41,391 nucleotides of DNA from a virus. The stretch lies in IMG/VR virus record IMGVR_UViG_3300050821_005480, positions 1-41,391 of that record; one strand, written 5' to 3'. The notes beneath the pieces are model-generated. The model did no database searches. It had not been told where the DNA came from and was given only the letters and a program-made list of their open reading frames with translations. Below are positions 38,410-41,391 of this stretch, piece by piece (position 1 is the stretch's first letter; the number at the start of each line of letters is the position of its first letter). Both the position numbers and the translations under genes were made by a program.

Positions 38410-39851
38410 TATGCCAACACTCCATCGGTATAACTTCCGAAAGCCTGCTCAACTTCTTGTTTCATTGATTTTCCAAACTGTTTCGCAATATCATCCGGAT
38501 CAGTAGCCTGTGTTTCTATAGTTATATTTCCAGTAGTAAAATTTATATTTTTGTTTGATGATGTGGTATTTCCAAATCCGCCAGAAAATCCGGAAGTTAT
38601 TGGATAACTGTTTATTGCATCAAGAGTATTTTTACCTGCAAGTAAATTACTTTTTGATCCAAATTCATGGTTTACAGTAGCTTTTAAATCACTATTCCTA
38701 TTTCCAAAAACAGATGTAACTTTTTTATATAGAGATGACATTTTTTCTATGACATACTCTATGTATTCTATAGCATATTTTATTTCATCTATTAAAAATT
38801 TTCCCAAAGAAGATAAAACCTCATTAACTACATCGCCTGTCACATACAGGCCGTCCATAAATCTTTTCCAAGAATCTCCTAACGATAAAACTGTGTCGTG
38901 TATCACAGGAGCTTGTTTAACTAGCCTGCCATACATTGAATCAAAACCTTCATTGAAAGCACGTATATCATCATAAGCTAAAGCAAAAACCGTTGATATC
39001 AATGCAGCTATAGCTATAAGTCCATACAATGGAGCGTTTAAAGCTATAGATGCCGCTGCCGCACTTATTAGAGGAGGCAATAAAAATACAGTAATAGCTC
39101 CCCCTATGGCTATCATTGCGCCTTCTATAAATCCTTTATTGTCCTTTATGAACTTACCAGCATCTTCAAATTTTCTAGCTACCCATGACAACGCTGGCAA
39201 AATAAATGAATTTATACTTTCAGAAACGCCAGAAAATGCACGCTTAGTATCAAATAATTGTTCTTTAAATTTACGTACAATTTCTGTGTCTTTAGCGGTT
39301 ATGGTATTATATTCTTTTTGCTTGTTAATCAATTCATTTACTGATCTTTTTCCCTTTTGCAACAACAAAATAGTAGATTCATCAAGACCTAATTTACGTC
39401 CCAATTGATAAGACTTTGAATTGCTCAACTTTTCAAATGTAGAAGATAATTTCAATAATTCTTCAGTTGCAGACTCACTTCCCCTGCCCATCATGTTGAG
39501 CCTAGTATTTGTGAGATATAAAGATTGTTGAAAGGCTTGCGCGTTGCCACCCAATCTTTCTACTGCATTACCCCAAGCATCCAAATCCTTAACACTAACA
39601 TTTAAAGCGCGAGATGTTTTATCAAGTTGATCTACATAAGCTACAGATGCTTTTAGTGAAGAAACTAACGCACCAACAGACAAAAAAGCCGCAGCCGCAC
39701 CAGCTAATTTTCCGATAGTTTTTCCAAGAGATGACCCTAACTTATTACTAAGTTGTTCAGATGTCGTCAAAGATTTATTTAACTTATCAGTATCATCTTT
39801 GGTTTTTTTAGCATCACTTGTAAATAATATATTGAATACTTCTAGTAACAT
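38409..39851 (-). CDS. Tail tape measure protein (short)
   Basis: This is a 480-residue protein. The N-terminal KKTKDDTDKLNKSLTTSEQL coiled region, Ala/Gly-rich helices (LAGAAAAFLSVGALVSSLKA) and two membrane-like stretches near 265-315 (AMIAIGGAITVFLLPPLISA; YGLIAIAALISTVFALAY) are typical of tape measures. It follows the frameshifted chaperone pair, as expected. Its short length implies a short contractile tail. Confidence 0.85.
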   Translation of the reverse strand: MLLEVFNILFTSDAKKTKDDTDKLNKSLTTSEQLSNKLGSSLGKTIGKLAGAAAAFLSVGALVSSLKASVAYVDQLDKTSRALNVSVKDLDAWGNAVERLGGNAQAFQQSLYLTNTRLNMMGRGSESATEELLKLSSTFEKLSNSKSYQLGRKLGLDESTILLLQKGKRSVNELINKQKEYNTITAKDTEIVRKFKEQLFDTKRAFSGVSESINSFILPALSWVARKFEDAGKFIKDNKGFIEGAMIAIGGAITVFLLPPLISAAAASIALNAPLYGLIAIAALISTVFALAYDDIRAFNEGFDSMYGRLVKQAPVIHDTVLSLGDSWKRFMDGLYVTGDVVNEVLSSLGKFLIDEIKYAIEYIEYVIEKMSSLYKKVTSVFGNRNSDLKATVNHEFGSKSNLLAGKNTLDAINSYPITSGFSGGFGNTTSSNKNINFTTGNITIETQATDPDDIAKQFGKSMKQEVEQAFGSYTDGVLA

Positions 39852-40087
39852 TATTTATTACCTTGTTTCCTTGCATGTTCATGAGCAAGGTATTCGTTAT
39901 ACTTTGGTATTGCTATCGTCTCGAACAAATCAAGCGCATCTTCTAATGTGTAGATGGTTCTGAGTTCGTTGAGGGTTGCTCTTCTTTCTGCAACAATTGC
40001 CCCAATGAGTCCGTCAACATTTTTGTAATCAACGGAGGCACTTTCAGGGCGACATCTTCCAAGAAAGTCGAGACTCGCCCGTTCTGA
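39851..40087 (-). CDS. Tail assembly chaperone, frameshift extension (gpT-like part)
   Basis: This frame has no good start of its own. It joins the upstream chaperone by a -1 slip at TTTTTTT. The extension reads SERASLDFLGRCRPESASVD then YKNVDGLIGAIVAERRATLN and ends HEHARKQGNK, 78 residues. The predicted fusion is 187 residues. Such extended chaperones bind the tape measure during tail assembly. Confidence 0.8.
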   Translation of the reverse strand, partial: SERASLDFLGRCRPESASVDYKNVDGLIGAIVAERRATLNELRTIYTLEDALDLFETIAIPKYNEYLAHEHARKQGNK

Positions 40088-40413
40088 AAAAAAGAGCAAT
40101 TGTACTCGATCATCGCTGCTTCTATTCTAACAAGCGCTTCCCACGGAGATTTCAAACCATTTAACTGCGAGTTAATTAAATCTTTTGTCAATAGAACTTG
40201 ATTTGTTCCCGCGTCTGTTTTAATTGCGACATAGTTCATCAACTTGAGCATCATTTCTTCGCTTAACTTATAGCTACCAATTTTTGGAATGTTCGAATTT
40301 AAATAATTGCAAACAATCTCACGACCGCCAACAGCATCAAACTTTGATATGTAAAAAGTCTTATCCTGAATAATAATTTCAGATGGTTCTAATAATTGCT
40401 CAAAACTTTTCAT
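39943..40413 (-). CDS. Tail assembly chaperone, short form (gpG-like)
   Basis: This 156-residue protein lies between tail tube and tape measure, the standard place of tail chaperones (MKSFEQLLEPSEIIIQDKTF; LKSPWEALVRIEAAMIEYN). Its 3' third overlaps a second open frame, reached by ribosome slippage after residue 109. Ribosomes that do not slip make this short form. Confidence 0.8.
   Translation of the reverse strand: MKSFEQLLEPSEIIIQDKTFYISKFDAVGGREIVCNYLNSNIPKIGSYKLSEEMMLKLMNYVAIKTDAGTNQVLLTKDLINSQLNGLKSPWEALVRIEAAMIEYNCSFFQNGRVSTFLEDVALKVPPLITKMLTDSLGQLLQKEEQPSTNSEPSTH
40087..40093 (-). other. Programmed -1 frameshift site TTTTTTT
   Basis: On the coding strand the chaperone codons TCT TTT TTT CAG present T-TTT-TTT, a textbook -1 slippery heptamer in the correct phase. 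It lies at the very beginning of the second open frame. Slippage changes the following codons from CAG AAC to TCA GAA. Confidence 0.8.
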
Positions 40414-40414
40414 A

Positions 40415-40861
40415 TTAACTCCAAGTTAAATTTTCAAATGCGAAAATATATGTCTTTGTTTTCAATCTTCCAGCACTTGCAACTGAATTCCCTGGCATAC
40501 CATCAGTTAACTTGCCCTGTGATAAGGTTATTTTTTTACCGTTGGGATATATACCACTTATAGTGATAATGTCTTGAACAGATGCTTTACCCCTTCCTAC
40601 TCTATTGTTCTCAAATAAAATAGACATATTCACATCGTCTTCAGAATTTGGAACTAAACTTAAAGTCAAAGGTATTGGATTTGCTGTTGACCATGTTAGT
40701 AAATCACCATTTAATCCCATAGCTGCTTCAGCAATTTTTATAGATGCAAAATCAAATGGATCGGCATCATCAGCAAATTGTGTCAATGATAGACCGAAGG
40801 GAAAAGTCGATGTTGCGACTAGTTGGACTATAAGTCCGTAACCTGAAATATCGTTTGGCAT
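40415..40861 (-). CDS. Tail tube protein
   Basis: This 148-residue beta-rich protein lies directly after the sheath gene. PFGLSLTQFADDADPFDFAS, LTLSLVPNSEDDVNMSILFE and a C-terminal AGRLKTKTYIFAFENLTWS fit the tail tube subunit of small myophages. It would polymerise into the inner tube through which DNA passes. Confidence 0.8.
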   Translation of the reverse strand: MPNDISGYGLIVQLVATSTFPFGLSLTQFADDADPFDFASIKIAEAAMGLNGDLLTWSTANPIPLTLSLVPNSEDDVNMSILFENNRVGRGKASVQDIITISGIYPNGKKITLSQGKLTDGMPGNSVASAGRLKTKTYIFAFENLTWS

Positions 40862-40879
40862 GTTTTTATCCTAATATAA

Positions 40880-41391
40880 TTAAATTAAAATGTCCGAACC
40901 TTGGATTGTTCTAACAACATCGTCTTTGCTGTAAACAAATGTGTATCTGATTTCGTACTCAGTTGTACTGCTAGGAGTAATAACAGCAATAATATCAGCA
41001 CCCACCCAATACCCAATATTTTGAACTTGTTGCCAGGCATTAGGATCACCAGTAATGCTTCCAATATATAATTGTTGTGTAATATTTAATGGTTTACCCA
41101 CGCTAATAGTTCCATTAGATAATGCAAGATTCACTACACTTTGCAGTATGGCTAATACTTGAGATAATCCTTGGTTATTTGCAGAAACCTTGGGCAATGC
41201 TAGTAATAAATTCATTAACGCAGAACCTGCGGCAGATTTGAACCATTGTTCGTTTGCGAAAGTATTTGTGTCTTGTGGTGATGTAGTTGTTCCCGTCAAT
41301 ACACCACGCTGATAGAATGCAATTAAAGAACCTGCACGTTGTGTCACACCCCAATAATTAATCCTTAAAGCATCTAATGCATTTGATGTAG
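40880..41391 (-). CDS. Tail sheath protein, DUF3383 family (C-terminal part; continues at 1)
   Basis: This is the C-terminal part of the sheath gene that begins at 1122. Reading across the junction gives one 511-residue protein. The region includes WFKSAAGSALMNLLLALPKV, GSITGDPNAWQQVQNIGYWV and VRTIQGSDILI at the end, typical of the conserved C-terminal domain that interlocks sheath subunits. Bases 41294-41391 duplicate bases 1-98. Confidence 0.85.
   Translation of the reverse strand, partial: TSNALDALRINYWGVTQRAGSLIAFYQRGVLTGTTTSPQDTNTFANEQWFKSAAGSALMNLLLALPKVSANNQGLSQVLAILQSVVNLALSNGTISVGKPLNITQQLYIGSITGDPNAWQQVQNIGYWVGADIIAVITPSSTTEYEIRYTFVYSKDDVVRTIQGSDILI
41294..41391. repeat. Terminal direct repeat, right copy (assembly overlap)
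   Basis: This is an exact copy of bases 1-98. It supports circular closure of the contig. Confidence 0.95.

Overview
The window is an almost certainly complete genome of a contractile-tailed (myovirus-type) double-stranded DNA phage. The last 98 bases repeat the first 98 exactly, and the tail sheath gene reads in frame across that junction. The contig is therefore circular or circularly permuted, with a unit length of 41,293 bp. The DNA is visibly AT-rich and most genes carry AAAGGAGAA-like ribosome binding sites. The host is probably a Gram-negative proteobacterium. A receiver domain in the late operon resembles those of Legionellales hybrid kinases, but that host assignment is only a guess. 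I found no integrase, C1-type repressor, DNA polymerase or RNA polymerase gene.

Late region: one leftward transcription unit runs from about 14,100 down to 1, continues through the junction at 41,293, and ends at 32,056. Its order is terminase small subunit, a 61-residue protein, a 909-residue fibre or spike with YadA-like repeats, a 43-residue protein, terminase large subunit, portal (DUF1073), minor head protein (SPP1 gp7/Mu gpF type), prohead protease (DUF2213) with a scaffold-like tail, cement protein, major capsid protein (DUF2184), connector and neck proteins, DUF3383 tail sheath, tail tube, two chaperone frames joined by a -1 frameshift at TTTTTTT, tape measure, Dit-like protein, baseplate plug, hub, spike (Gp138 type), gp25-like, gpJ-like, DUF2612-like, a second tail fibre, a one-helix coiled-coil membrane protein and a CheY-like receiver. 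A consensus promoter with a palindrome in its spacer sits upstream of the small terminase gene.

Early rightward region (14,150-20,770): two copies of one promoter/operator (14,138 and 18,422) drive about 18 small, mostly unrecognised proteins. These include an ankyrin-like protein, an HNH nuclease, Cys-rich mini-proteins, a helix-turn-helix protein and an N6-adenine methyltransferase. A strong hairpin terminator follows. Region 20,771-21,114 has no gene but holds several palindromes and is a candidate origin or control region.

Replication and middle region: from divergent promoters at 23,985-24,076 a leftward operon encodes a replication-initiator-like protein, a possible helicase loader, tRNA-Asn and a VRR-NUC nuclease. 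The rightward operon begins with a structured leader and an abnormal class II tRNA-like gene. It then encodes an AlpA-type regulator, a Sak4-like RecA-fold ATPase, a DUF3310 gene broken by an amber codon, a DUF6948 protein, a Gly-rich dipeptide-repeat protein written in G-quadruplex-like DNA, a DUF669/SSB-like protein, tRNA-Tyr, small zinc-ribbon and DUF551 proteins, Gp157, an RNA polymerase alpha-CTD look-alike, a double-HNH protein and the lysis genes (GH108 endolysin, holin-like). A secreted Cys/Pro-rich protein and a one-helix peptide follow. A perfect 14-bp terminator hairpin separates this operon from the convergent late operon.

The most notable items are the phage alpha-CTD mimic, the receiver domain in the structural operon, the dipeptide-repeat/G-quadruplex gene, the tRNA with a 16-nt anticodon loop, and the duplicated early promoter/operator.
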